Assembly: GCF_000614975.1 (NCBI RefSeq)
Contig: NZ_BALM01000015.1
Location: forward strand, 1 to 64,000
Origin: Shewanella marina JCM 15074
GTDB lineage: Bacteria; Pseudomonadota; Gammaproteobacteria; Enterobacterales; Shewanellaceae
Reading direction: 5' to 3'
DNA length: 64,000 nt
The position numbers and the translations under genes are program-made. The notes beneath the pieces are model-generated. The model was not told where the DNA came from. It did no database searches and saw only the letters and a program-made list of their open reading frames with translations. Positions 1-8,040 of the stretch are shown here, piece by piece; the first letter of the stretch is position 1, and each line of letters begins with the position of its first letter.

Positions 1-2
1 CA

Positions 3-170
3 AAAACAAATGTTAGAAATAAATATCAGCTAATCGATAACATCGAGCTTGCTGAATCGAACGGAGTCAGTGCAGATTTGCTGCGTGTTCTCAATCGATG
101 GAGCCAGTTTACTCTCATCGCTAAAAGTAACAATGCGGTGTTTTTGAAAATGATTATTACTGTGTGGTAA
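3..170 (+). CDS. C-terminal end of an unknown protein (cut by window edge)
   Basis: An open frame runs from the first bases of the window to a TAA at 168-170, giving about 55 residues that end KMIITVW. It has no start codon here, so the gene begins outside the window. I do not recognise the family. The stretch has mixed charged and hydrophobic residues and no obvious motif. It points the same way as hemB, about 190 bases upstream of it. It could be a chance frame, since only 168 bases are visible. Confidence 0.35.
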   Translation, partial: KTNVRNKYQLIDNIELAESNGVSADLLRVLNRWSQFTLIAKSNNAVFLKMIITVW

Positions 171-362
171 TAATTTGAGCGTTAATTCGTGAGGTGGATC
201 GCGTTTATCTTAGAGGGGATGTTTTATTGATAATGCTGTTAAGGATTGTTCTTTAATCGCTAGAGTTACTGGTTTATTACTTCAGTTTAATGTGAGTAGA
301 AAGGGATTAATGTTCCAGTAAGAGAAGCGTATGATAATGATTTACTATCGAATTAATGAATT

Positions 363-1358
363 ATGGCAAGTTTAATCAGTACTCCATTTAAACGTATGCG
401 TCGTATGCGCACTAGCGCCAATATGCGTGATTTAGTGCGTGAACATGAATTTAAATTAGCAGATCTTATTCATCCTATTTTTATTGAAGAAACACTGACC
501 GAAGCCGTGCCTATTACTACTATGCCTGGCATTGATCGTATTCCTGAAAGCATGCTTGCTGATGAAGTGACTGAGTTATATCGATTAGGGGTACGTTATG
601 TGATGCCGTTTGGTATCTCACACACTAAAGATGAGATTGGCAGTGATACTTGGAATGATCAAGGATTACTGGCGCGAATGGTGACCACGATAAAAACTGC
701 TTGCCCAGATATGATGGTGATTCCTGATATCTGTTTTTGTGAGTACACCACCCATGGTCATTGTGGCGTTTATCATGATGATCAGGTGCTAAATGATGAA
801 ACCCTAGCTTTGCTTGTGAAGCAAAGTGTTACGGCTGCTCGTGCTGGAGCCGATATGTTAGCGCCATCAGCAATGATGGATGGGCAAGTGCAAGCGATTC
901 GTCAAGGATTAGATGCTGCTGGCTATGAACATGTGGCGATTTTAGCGCATGCCGTTAAGTTTGCATCGGCATTTTATGGTCCATTCAGGGTTGCGGTTGA
1001 TTGCGAATTACATGGGGATCGCAAAGCGTATCAAATGGACTGTGCTAATGGTCGCCAAGCATTGCAAGAAGCGTTACTTGATGAAGAGGAGGGGGCTGAC
1101 ATTTTGATGGTGAAACCGGGCACACCCTATTTAGATGTGGTGGCTAATTTACGTCAGCAAACCCATTTACCGCTAGCGGTTTATCAAGTGGGTGGTGAGT
1201 ATGCATCCATTAAATTTGCTGCTCTTGCCGGTGCGCTTGATGAAAAACGTGTGGTCTATGAAACCCTTACAGGCTTTAAGCGTGCAGGCGCTGATCTTAT
1301 TGTGAGTTATTACACCAAACAAGTTGCTCAATGGTTAGCTGCAGATAAAAACAGTTAA
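363..1358 (+). CDS. hemB: Porphobilinogen synthase (delta-aminolevulinic acid dehydratase)
   Basis: Condenses two 5-aminolevulinate molecules to porphobilinogen, the second committed step of tetrapyrrole (heme) synthesis in the cytosol. The 331-residue product has the usual family length. The zinc-binding cysteine cluster is visible as C124, C126 and C134 (CFCEYTTHGHC). The two substrate-binding lysines are K199 (HAVKFASAFYGPFR) and K251 (MVKPGTPYLDVV), the latter being the Schiff-base lysine. All match the E. coli enzyme with an offset of about four residues. It stands alone and is closed by a strong hairpin terminator at 1382-1418. Upstream, 171-362 is AT-rich and holds no other gene. Confidence 0.97.
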   Translation: MASLISTPFKRMRRMRTSANMRDLVREHEFKLADLIHPIFIEETLTEAVPITTMPGIDRIPESMLADEVTELYRLGVRYVMPFGISHTKDEIGSDTWNDQGLLARMVTTIKTACPDMMVIPDICFCEYTTHGHCGVYHDDQVLNDETLALLVKQSVTAARAGADMLAPSAMMDGQVQAIRQGLDAAGYEHVAILAHAVKFASAFYGPFRVAVDCELHGDRKAYQMDCANGRQALQEALLDEEEGADILMVKPGTPYLDVVANLRQQTHLPLAVYQVGGEYASIKFAALAGALDEKRVVYETLTGFKRAGADLIVSYYTKQVAQWLAADKNS

Positions 1359-1381
1359 TATTAGCGAGTGAGTGGCAATAA

Positions 1382-1418
1382 AATAAGGGCTATGACGATG
1401 TCATAACCCTTATTTTTT
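1382..1418. terminator. Bidirectional terminator between hemB and the NERD gene
   Basis: Near-perfect 15-bp arms (AATAAGGGCTATGAC and GTCATAACCCTTATT) around a GAT loop, followed by a T run on the + strand and preceded by an A-rich stretch that serves the convergent gene. The core AAGGGCTATGAC also occurs at 2411 and 4907. Confidence 0.85.
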
Positions 1419-1425
1419 GTTTGTT

Positions 1426-2309
1426 CTAATTAATTGCCATCATCTTTTTGCATTTAGGATAGTTACTACAACCCCAGAATTGATTACCTGCATTACTGCC
1501 TCGCTTGGCAGTACGTAATACCATTGATGCACCGCATTGAGGGCATTGTGGTGCCATATCAGTTTTGGACATTGTTACTACGGGCTCTTTTTGTTCAATA
1601 TCCTGTTGTTGCTTTATCTTAATTGGCGGTACTGGTTGCAGACTTGGTTCAAGTTTCGCGGCCTTGATCGTTTTGACATGTTTTACATGCTGCATATGGG
1701 TTTTGATATTAGCGGCTAAACGCTTATCTGCGATTGCGTGGTGATTTGTGCAACTTGTTCCAGTGTTAATACTTGCTCCGTCTGAGCACGAATATAGCTT
1801 AGGCAAGCAGATGCATAAGTCACATTGTCAGGCATGGTTGTCTTAAAAGTGCTATCACCAATAAAGACGATAACAGAGAAAATAACATCGTTTGGGAGTT
1901 CAAGTAACTGCGCGAGGGTTTGGGTATGTTTATAGTTTTGGCGTAGCGGATTTTGAAATTGATTACGATGACGATATATCTGTTGCGTCCACATAGCTTG
2001 ATTCGCATTACCAAAAATCCAACCTTTAATATTTTTAGTTTCAATCACGAAAATACCAAATTGAGATACCACAATATGATCAATTTGAGTGGTGCCATCA
2101 GCTGTTGGTAAGGTAATATTTTTTAGGCAGTGATACTCTGTTTTAGGTAGACGTTTGAGCATCATATTGACTTGAAACTCGCCCCAAATTCCTTTCCACC
2201 AGTTGGTTTTTATAATTGCCAGTAGCACCATTAGTACTGGAATGTACCAAAAATTAGTTAATAGCTGAGTCAGTGTTTGTTCGACAATTTGAGAAATATT
2301 CATCGGCAT
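1426..2309 (-). CDS. NERD-domain membrane-anchored protein with C-terminal topoisomerase-type zinc finger (one frameshift)
   Basis: Read as one gene across a single-base shift near 1738-1743, where GGTGAT probably should be GGGTGAT. The N-terminal part has one hydrophobic segment (about residues 15-35), then a nuclease-related domain (NERD) with the conserved stretch around QIDHIVVSQFGIFVIETKN. The part after the shift has a linker rich in K and Q, then a four-cysteine finger of the topoisomerase I C-terminal type (CPQCGASMVLR...FWGCSNYPKC). NERD plus this zinc finger is a common domain pair in gammaproteobacteria; its role is thought to be DNA processing but is not established. The start could be the ATG at 2309 or the one at 2303. 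It converges on hemB. Confidence 0.75.
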
Positions 2310-2403
2310 TTATTAGTTAAATCAAATGAATATTAGTGTAGAGGAATGGGCAGAATATGACGGGAGGTATGTCATGGATTCACTAGTAATTTCTAGTTAT
2401 TGC

Positions 2404-2475
2404 AAACAAAAAGGGCTATGACTGTGTTATAACCCTTAAAGATCGAACGTTTATCTAGACTTGCGCATGGTGCAT
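2404..2475. repeat. Copy 1 of the terminator-region direct repeat
   Basis: The hairpin arms AAGGGCTATGAC and GTTATAACCCTT (2411-2437) are followed by a diverged copy of the bases that end gor (TTATCTAGAC...GCGCATGGT). The matching copy is at 4904-4980, so the dgt module lies between two imperfect direct repeats. It may also act as a terminator for the module on the minus strand. Confidence 0.6.
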
Positions 2476-2521
2476 AAATACTATTTATGTTTGTTTTTGG
2501 AGAATTTAAATTTCAGATATC

Positions 2522-3205
2522 TCACTCTCCAAAAAGATGCTTAGGTATAAAAGCTGATAGTTCAGAGGTTGAGTTCATCTCGCTGATATTGAATGTATCA
2601 CCATTCACGAATCCACAATGAGTAGGGAATCTTTTATAATGGGATGTGTTTTTACTCCACCGTAATGCGGAATAACCTGCCATGATACGGTGTCCAACCC
2701 ATCTTTCATCTATCAGTTTGTATCCACTAGGTTTGTTTAGCAGAAGTAAACTACCCATAAATTGAAGCCATTGGTCATGAGTCAGAAGCCTGTTTCCATA
2801 TGCATGGAACGATCTACCACTTTCATAGATGCTGAAGTTCATATTCCAATACCTACATAATTCTTTAATACTTTCTGATGCTGATGGACTGTTTCCTTTC
2901 GAACCAAAGTCAATCATAGGTAGATGATAAGACTCATTGCCAATAGTAACTTTTGAATGTACAGCTAACTCATACTCAGATTCTAAAGAAACTAACATTT
3001 CTAATAGGGAGCGCTCAGTAATATCACTTATAGGTAAAGTGAAAATAGCCCTATAATCATGAAATGATTGAGGTACATAGTGATATTTACTCATGTATAA
3101 ATGAGCATGACTAAGAGCCCATGGGGATAAAATTTGTGACACCCAGGCAATAGGATGGCGATTTAGCTTCATACCATGGACACTATTGATGTGACTATTT
3201 GACAT
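2522..3205 (-). CDS. Putative primase-like (AEP-superfamily) protein of unknown role
   Basis: A 227-residue protein that I cannot name with certainty. Three blocks recall the archaeo-eukaryotic primase fold: an acidic motif (PMIDFGS, D99), a small-x-His motif (ESGRSFHAYG, S132-F133-H134) and a downstream block DERWVGHRIMAGYSALRWS (166-184). The order and spacing fit 'primase 1D-like' proteins as I remember them, but only one acidic residue is clear in the first motif. There is no signal peptide or membrane segment. The ATG at 3205 overlaps the end of the dGTPase gene by 11 bases (ATGTCAAATAG), so the two are translationally coupled and probably work together. Base composition is AT-rich, like its partner. 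Confidence 0.5.
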   Translation of the reverse strand: MSNSHINSVHGMKLNRHPIAWVSQILSPWALSHAHLYMSKYHYVPQSFHDYRAIFTLPISDITERSLLEMLVSLESEYELAVHSKVTIGNESYHLPMIDFGSKGNSPSASESIKELCRYWNMNFSIYESGRSFHAYGNRLLTHDQWLQFMGSLLLLNKPSGYKLIDERWVGHRIMAGYSALRWSKNTSHYKRFPTHCGFVNGDTFNISEMNSTSELSAFIPKHLFGE

Positions 3206-4782
3206 TTATCCCCTTAAGCATTTGGAAAAACTCCATTGAGAATTGGTCTGTCATACCAGAAACAAAGTCAATGATCAAATGAGTACGTAAATTCCATTCT
3301 TTATATAAATCAATTTTGTCGAAATGTTCTTTAAAAGTGTTGTTTAGATAATCTTGAAAATGATTAGCTAAGTATTCAATTTGTTCTTCTTTATTTTTAA
3401 TACCTTTTTCAGAAAGTAAAGTCTGTTTTAGTTCTGGTATAGACTTGTCTATAATTGCAGTTTTGTATGCATTGAGGTGTTTTTGAGGTAAACGGTTGAA
3501 TAATCTACGGTGTATATGGAGTTCATTATTTTTAATGCCATCAAAGTGGTTGATAACTAAATATATAAACTTTTTTTTTATTTAATGATAATAGAGGCTT
3601 ATATTCTTCTAATATTCCCGAAATTATTGAAAATCCAGATAACTCCATACGCTCAGCTTCGCTAGAGGTGAATAGATATTTTCCAGTATAATCCTTTAAT
3701 AAGCTGAGTAATTTATGCTCAGTCGAATTTTTAGAAATTATCTCTTCCTGAATATCGAAAGTAATGAATTTTTGATAATTGTCGATAAACTTCTTCGCTA
3801 CGGCACTTACAAGATAATTAGATAGATATGTTTTGAAGTTTAAAAATGGTCCTATTGCCGTGTCAGGATCTGGATTGAGACTTTCTATTAATTTCTGGTA
3901 AATTGGGTGAGGATCATCACTTTTTTGGAGAGATTGGATTCCTATTAGCATATCTTTCTTGAATTGAGATTCTTGAATAATCCCTTTTTCTATTCCATCT
4001 TCAATATCACTAATACAATAAGATATGTCATCAGAAGCTTCCATCAGAAAACCAAGTGGATGCCGACTATGTTCAGGCATGTTAAGTTTAGCCCAAGCTG
4101 CTTTTATTACATCAATCTCGGTATCGAAAAATCCAATCTTTTTAGAGAAAGGAGCAGATGTTTTTTGCTGGACTTTTGACATTGGGCTATGAGTATATTT
4201 GATGAATGCAGCTAATTGAGTGTAAGTTAGATTTAGTCCATAGAAGCCGTCTTCACCCTGTAATTTCGTAATAATTCTGAACCCTTGGGGGTTGCCATCG
4301 AAATACTTGAAGTCATCCAATGCGGTAAGTTCTACCTTTTTTTTGTCGGTATTGGTTGCTATACACAAGCAATTAATTGCATCATCTGATCTTGCCCATT
4401 GAGATATTGCTGCTTCTCCAAAATGCCCAAAAGGTGGATTACCAATATCATGCATAAGACATGCTGTTTCCACAATATTTGACATTGCTAAATTATTGTC
4501 GAGCCAATATTTTTTTATTTCATTTGTTAAGTTTGATGCTGATATTTGTTCGCTGATACTAGCAATAATATAGCGACCAATATGAGAAACTTCTATAGAG
4601 TGAGTAAGTCGAGAGCGAACGGCTGAGTTGCTTTCTAGTGAAAATACTTGAGCTTTTTGTTGTAGTCTGCGAAATGCAGCGGAATAAATAAGCCGTGCTT
4701 TGTCGCTTTGTGTTGATGCTAAAAATGTAGAGTGGCTAGCATTAGATTTTCTATGACGGTCTATTTGATTATATTTATCCAT
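3195..4782 (-). CDS. dgt: dGTP triphosphohydrolase family HD protein (frame disturbed at an A9 run)
   Basis: Hydrolyses dGTP to deoxyguanosine and triphosphate, or a related dNTP. HD-superfamily motifs are present: H61 (RLTHSIEVSHIGRY), H111-D112 (ACLMHDIGNPPFGHFGE) and a later DDISYCISDIEDG. The visible frame stops after 413 codons just past a run of nine A (3571-3579, T on the + strand). Restoring frame there (eight or eleven A) continues through FIYLVINHFDG and about 115 more residues to a TAG at 3195. The resulting length of about 528 residues is normal for Dgt. It overlaps the primase-like gene. Dgt homologues act in dNTP balance, and some act as anti-phage dNTP-depleting enzymes; the accessory setting makes the second use plausible here but unproven. 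Confidence 0.85.
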
Positions 4783-4903
4783 ATTACTTTTGAGTAGTGA
4801 TTAATATTATTAGGGATTTTACACCTTTTTTCGAATAAATATTTACTGGTGGCTTATTTTTTCTTTTATAAACAAAAGCTTAATTAGGTTTTTAGTGTTT
4901 AAG

Positions 4904-4980
4904 TAAAAGGGCTATGACTGTGTCATAACCCTTAATGGTTAAACGCTTATCTAAACAAACAGCGTTTAACGCATGGTAAC
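4904..4980. repeat. Copy 2 of the terminator-region direct repeat, gor terminator
   Basis: Hairpin 4907-4933 (AAGGGCTATGAC / GTCATAACCCTT) lies just downstream of gor on the minus strand and should end its transcript. The hairpin and the following bases up to GCATGGT match 2404-2475 imperfectly. Confidence 0.65.
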
Positions 4981-6320
4981 AAACTCTTCTGCGCCTGTTG
5001 GGTGCAATGCTACGACGGCATCAAAGTCTGCTTTAGTTGCGCCCATCTTAATGCTACGCCAAAGCCTTGTAGGATCTCATCCATACCAAAACCGATACCG
5101 TGAATACCCACTACTTTTTCATCTTCGCCAGCACAAACTAACTTGAATTTACACTCTTGGCGATGCGCGGTAACTGCGGTGTACATTGACGCAAATGTTG
5201 AGTTGTACACTTTAATGTTGTCTGCGCCATATTGCTTAACGGCATCTGGCTCGCTTAAGCCCATAGTGCCGATAGGTGGGTGGGTAAATACCACGGTTGG
5301 CACTGTTGTGTAATCCATTTTGGCATCTGTCATGCCGTTAAATAGACGCTCTGATAATAGACGACCCGCTTTAACTGCAACTGGCGTTAGCTCAATGCCA
5401 CCCGCCATAATATCGCCGACACAGTAGATGCCTTTAGCTGAAGTGTTTTGCTGTTCATCAACAAAAATAAAGCCTTTTTCATCCATAGTCACATCGGTAT
5501 TTTCTAGGCCGATATTGCCAGTTGATGGGTGACGACCAATTGCCCAAATGAGGCAATCAACCACATGCTGCTCACCACTTTCAAGCTCTAGCGTTAAGCT
5601 GCCATCATCGTTTTTAACCACAGCTTTTGGGGTGCTATTGGTGTGCAGTGTTGGGCCTTCTTTGGCCATAACTGCCATTAATTGCTCTGACAACATTGGG
5701 TCAAAGCTACGTAGCGGTGAATGCTTACGTACAAATAGATGGGTTTCACTGCCTAGTGCATTTAATACGCCTGCAATTTCGACGGCAATGTAACCTGCAC
5801 CCACTACCGCAACACGCTTTGGTTGCTCGGTTAGGGCAAAGAAGCCGTCGGAGTCGATACCGTACTCTGCGCCCGGTACATTCGGGATACTTGGGGCGCC
5901 GCCAGTGGCAATCAAGATATGATCGGCGGTGTAATGCTCGCCATTGACTTCAATGGTACGGTTATCGACAAAACGGCCATAACCTTCTAAAAATGTAACG
6001 CCATTGCTGGCTAAACCACGGTCGTAACCTGCATGAATGCGATCAATATAGGCTTCACGACTGTTGACTAGGGTTTGCCAATCAAAATTATTCACGGTGA
6101 CATCAAAGCCATAATCCTTGGCATATAGGTGCATTGCCTCTGCTACGTGTGCGCCATACCACATCACTTTTTTAGGTACGCAGCCGACGTTGACACAAGT
6201 TCCACCTACTTTCTTGGCTTCAATTAACAGCACTTTTGCACCGCGCATTGCTGCTCGGTTAGCTGATGCGATACCGCCGCTACCTGCACCTAAGCAGATA
6301 TAGTCGAAGTGTTGAGCCAT
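4966..6320 (-). CDS. gor: Glutathione-disulfide reductase (one frameshift near the C-terminus)
   Basis: FAD- and NADPH-dependent cytosolic reductase of glutathione disulfide. The N-terminal FAD-binding [13 protein letters not shown], the redox disulfide in [13 protein letters not shown], the NADPH-binding [11 protein letters not shown] and the second FAD motif GIYCVGDI are all visible. The open frame ends early at 5010. Restoring one base near 5048 (CATCTTAATGC should be CATCTTTAATGC) regenerates [10 protein letters not shown] and the HPTGAEEF motif, which holds the catalytic acid-base histidine, and ends at a TAA at 4966-4968. I choose the ATG at 6320 (MAQHFDYI), which has GGAGAG five bases upstream, over the ATG at 6332. 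If the shift is real the enzyme lacks its catalytic histidine. Confidence 0.93.
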
Positions 6321-6434
6321 GTTTCTCTCCATGTAATTGTTGATATCAACGAGAGTCGATTAAGTATTAGATTAACTGCAGATTATTGTAGGCGGATTTT
6401 TTTGTGATAACTAGACTTATTTAATACCAATCAA

Positions 6435-6610
6435 ATTAAGAAAATGAACATTCAGCGGGAATTCAAGGTGCTGTAAACAAGGCGAATATTTGACTGGAAT
6501 AGTTATTCTCGGCAACTGCTCCTGCGTTGCTCTACCTCCTGCGTCCATGCAGTCGTATTTTGAAAATATGCAACGCAGTATACAGTGCCTTGAAACCCGC
6601 ACTAGGTGAG
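6435..6610. mobile_element. MITE-like intergenic element with terminal inverted repeats
   Basis: The non-coding block between gor and the next gene has inverted ends: GCGGGAATTCAAGGTGCTGT (from 6455) against the reverse complement of 6578-6600 (GCGGGTTTCAAGGCACTGT). The next inner bases are also partly complementary (AATATTTGACTG against CAGTCGTATTTTGA). Total span between arms is about 146 bases. It carries no convincing gene. I recall similar text in intergenic regions of marine gammaproteobacteria, but no second copy is in this window. Confidence 0.5.
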
Positions 6611-6624
6611 CTTTTCAGACCTTT

Positions 6625-7026
6625 TCATTTCGGTGTTGCATTGATTTGAAAGGGGATAGCCATTACTACATCAATGCGCCTAGAACTGAAAAATCTGACA
6701 AGCTCTGAATGGCTCATATCTTTAATGCGATTGGTATATTGACACTTCCGATAGTCACGATAGGTATTGCCGTTATTACATTTCAGGCACTTCCATTCCT
6801 TTTTTAATGCTCGAAGCTCTTGTTTTATTGGGTCGGTTTGACCGAGTTGTGGAGCTTGTTTGATCTGTTTTTTAAGGTGTTTGATGCGTTGATTTAGCCA
6901 GCGGCAGCTTGGGTCGGAATGACTTTTAACTAACAAGCTTGGGGTTTGTATCGTTGTTGCTGCGCTGGCTAAATTGGGACTTATCAGTAAGGGACAGATA
7001 AGTAAAAGTGCTATTTTTATGGGCAT
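6625..7026 (-). CDS. Small secreted protein of unknown function
   Basis: The longest frame begins at 7056, but the ATG at 7026 (MPIKIALLLICPLLIS) has GAGG at the right distance and opens directly into a signal peptide ending near NLASA. The mature part, about 110 residues, is basic and has five cysteines (SCRW, LKCNNG, RKCQYT and neighbours) spaced CxxC then C, with a helical KHLKKQIKQ stretch. I do not recognise the family; it recalls small DUF1090-like periplasmic proteins only in general form. It is 50 bases downstream of the porin gene on the same strand and may be co-transcribed. Confidence 0.6.
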   Translation of the reverse strand: MPIKIALLLICPLLISPNLASAATTIQTPSLLVKSHSDPSCRWLNQRIKHLKKQIKQAPQLGQTDPIKQELRALKKEWKCLKCNNGNTYRDYRKCQYTNRIKDMSHSELVRFFSSRRIDVVMAIPFQINATPK

Positions 7027-7077
7027 ATCGGCCTCGGCTGTGGTGCTTCCTTGCATACAGCCTAGACCAATAAAAGC

Positions 7078-7785
7078 TTAGAATTGGTAAGTTAAGTGAA
7101 TACCTGCAAAGGTTTGATCTAATTTCGCACTTGGGTCATCGGCATTTTCTTGTTTGATATCTTGCTGAGCAAAAGATTGGTTAATCTGAGCGCTTAATAC
7201 AAGCTGTGATGTCAGCTGGTATTGCGCCTCTACACCGATAAGCAGGTTGTTGACACCATCGTGCTCGGCGCTGACATAACCATAGTCAAAACTCTGGTGT
7301 AAATACGGACTAATGGTCAGTTTTGAGGTTACTTGCCAGTCGTGTTGTAGGGCTAATTCAATAAAGTAGCCATCTGCCTCTGTGGCATAGGTATAGTTAA
7401 TACTTGGCGTGATCCAACTGAGTTGCTGATAGCTAATCTCGGCTGAAAATTCATTGTCATGGCTGCGTTCATCACCATAGATTTCATTACGTTGATAACC
7501 TAGAACTGTTTCAAATCCATAGACTTGCGGCAAACTGTATTGTAGGCCGTAATTCCATTCTGTGTAATGGACACTGTCACCGCGACCAACAGTGGCATAG
7601 CCATGCAGATTGCCTTGTTCAACGGCTAAGGTACTCCAATAAATACCGCCTTTATCTAAATTATCACGACCTTGCGACACATATTTACTGTCCCAGCCCA
7701 TATCAAGGCTTACTTGTGGTGCAGCTAATGTCGTAATTGGCAAGCTCGCTAAAACTGCTGAAAATAGGCAATGTTTAAAGGTCAT
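7078..7785 (-). CDS. TorF-family putative outer-membrane porin (first copy)
   Basis: A 235-residue protein with a signal peptide (cut near LAAPQ), alternating beta strands rich in Y, W and Q, and a C-terminal phenylalanine (LTYQF), as in outer-membrane beta barrels. The start of the mature part, MGWDSKYVSQGRDN, matches the FASDYVFRG motif of TorF-type porins, including the gene at 13195-13938. The ligand or ion passed is unknown. It precedes the small secreted protein gene on the same strand. The ribosome site is weak (GAGCAG). Confidence 0.65.
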   Translation of the reverse strand: MTFKHCLFSAVLASLPITTLAAPQVSLDMGWDSKYVSQGRDNLDKGGIYWSTLAVEQGNLHGYATVGRGDSVHYTEWNYGLQYSLPQVYGFETVLGYQRNEIYGDERSHDNEFSAEISYQQLSWITPSINYTYATEADGYFIELALQHDWQVTSKLTISPYLHQSFDYGYVSAEHDGVNNLLIGVEAQYQLTSQLVLSAQINQSFAQQDIKQENADDPSAKLDQTFAGIHLTYQF

Positions 7786-8040
7786 AATCTGCTCAGGTAA
7801 TCGGTAATTGCGATCATAGTAATCTATTTTATGATCAAGTAAATGATAATTGTTACTATTTGTAACCTAATTCTCATTTGTTGAAATTGTTATCTTAATG
7901 CTTGATAGAGTGTGATCTTAGTCGATGTTTTAATGATTTTTGTTTGTTAGGTCATAAGACTAATACTGATCTAAGGACTTGAAATTTGCGATTAAAGCCC
8001 TTATTAAAGAAGCTATACCCAAGTTGTTTGAGGAATCATA

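Noticed and set aside
6417..6602. 61-codon minus-strand frame downstream of gor's start
   Set aside because: It lies within the palindromic MITE-like element and has no coding character.
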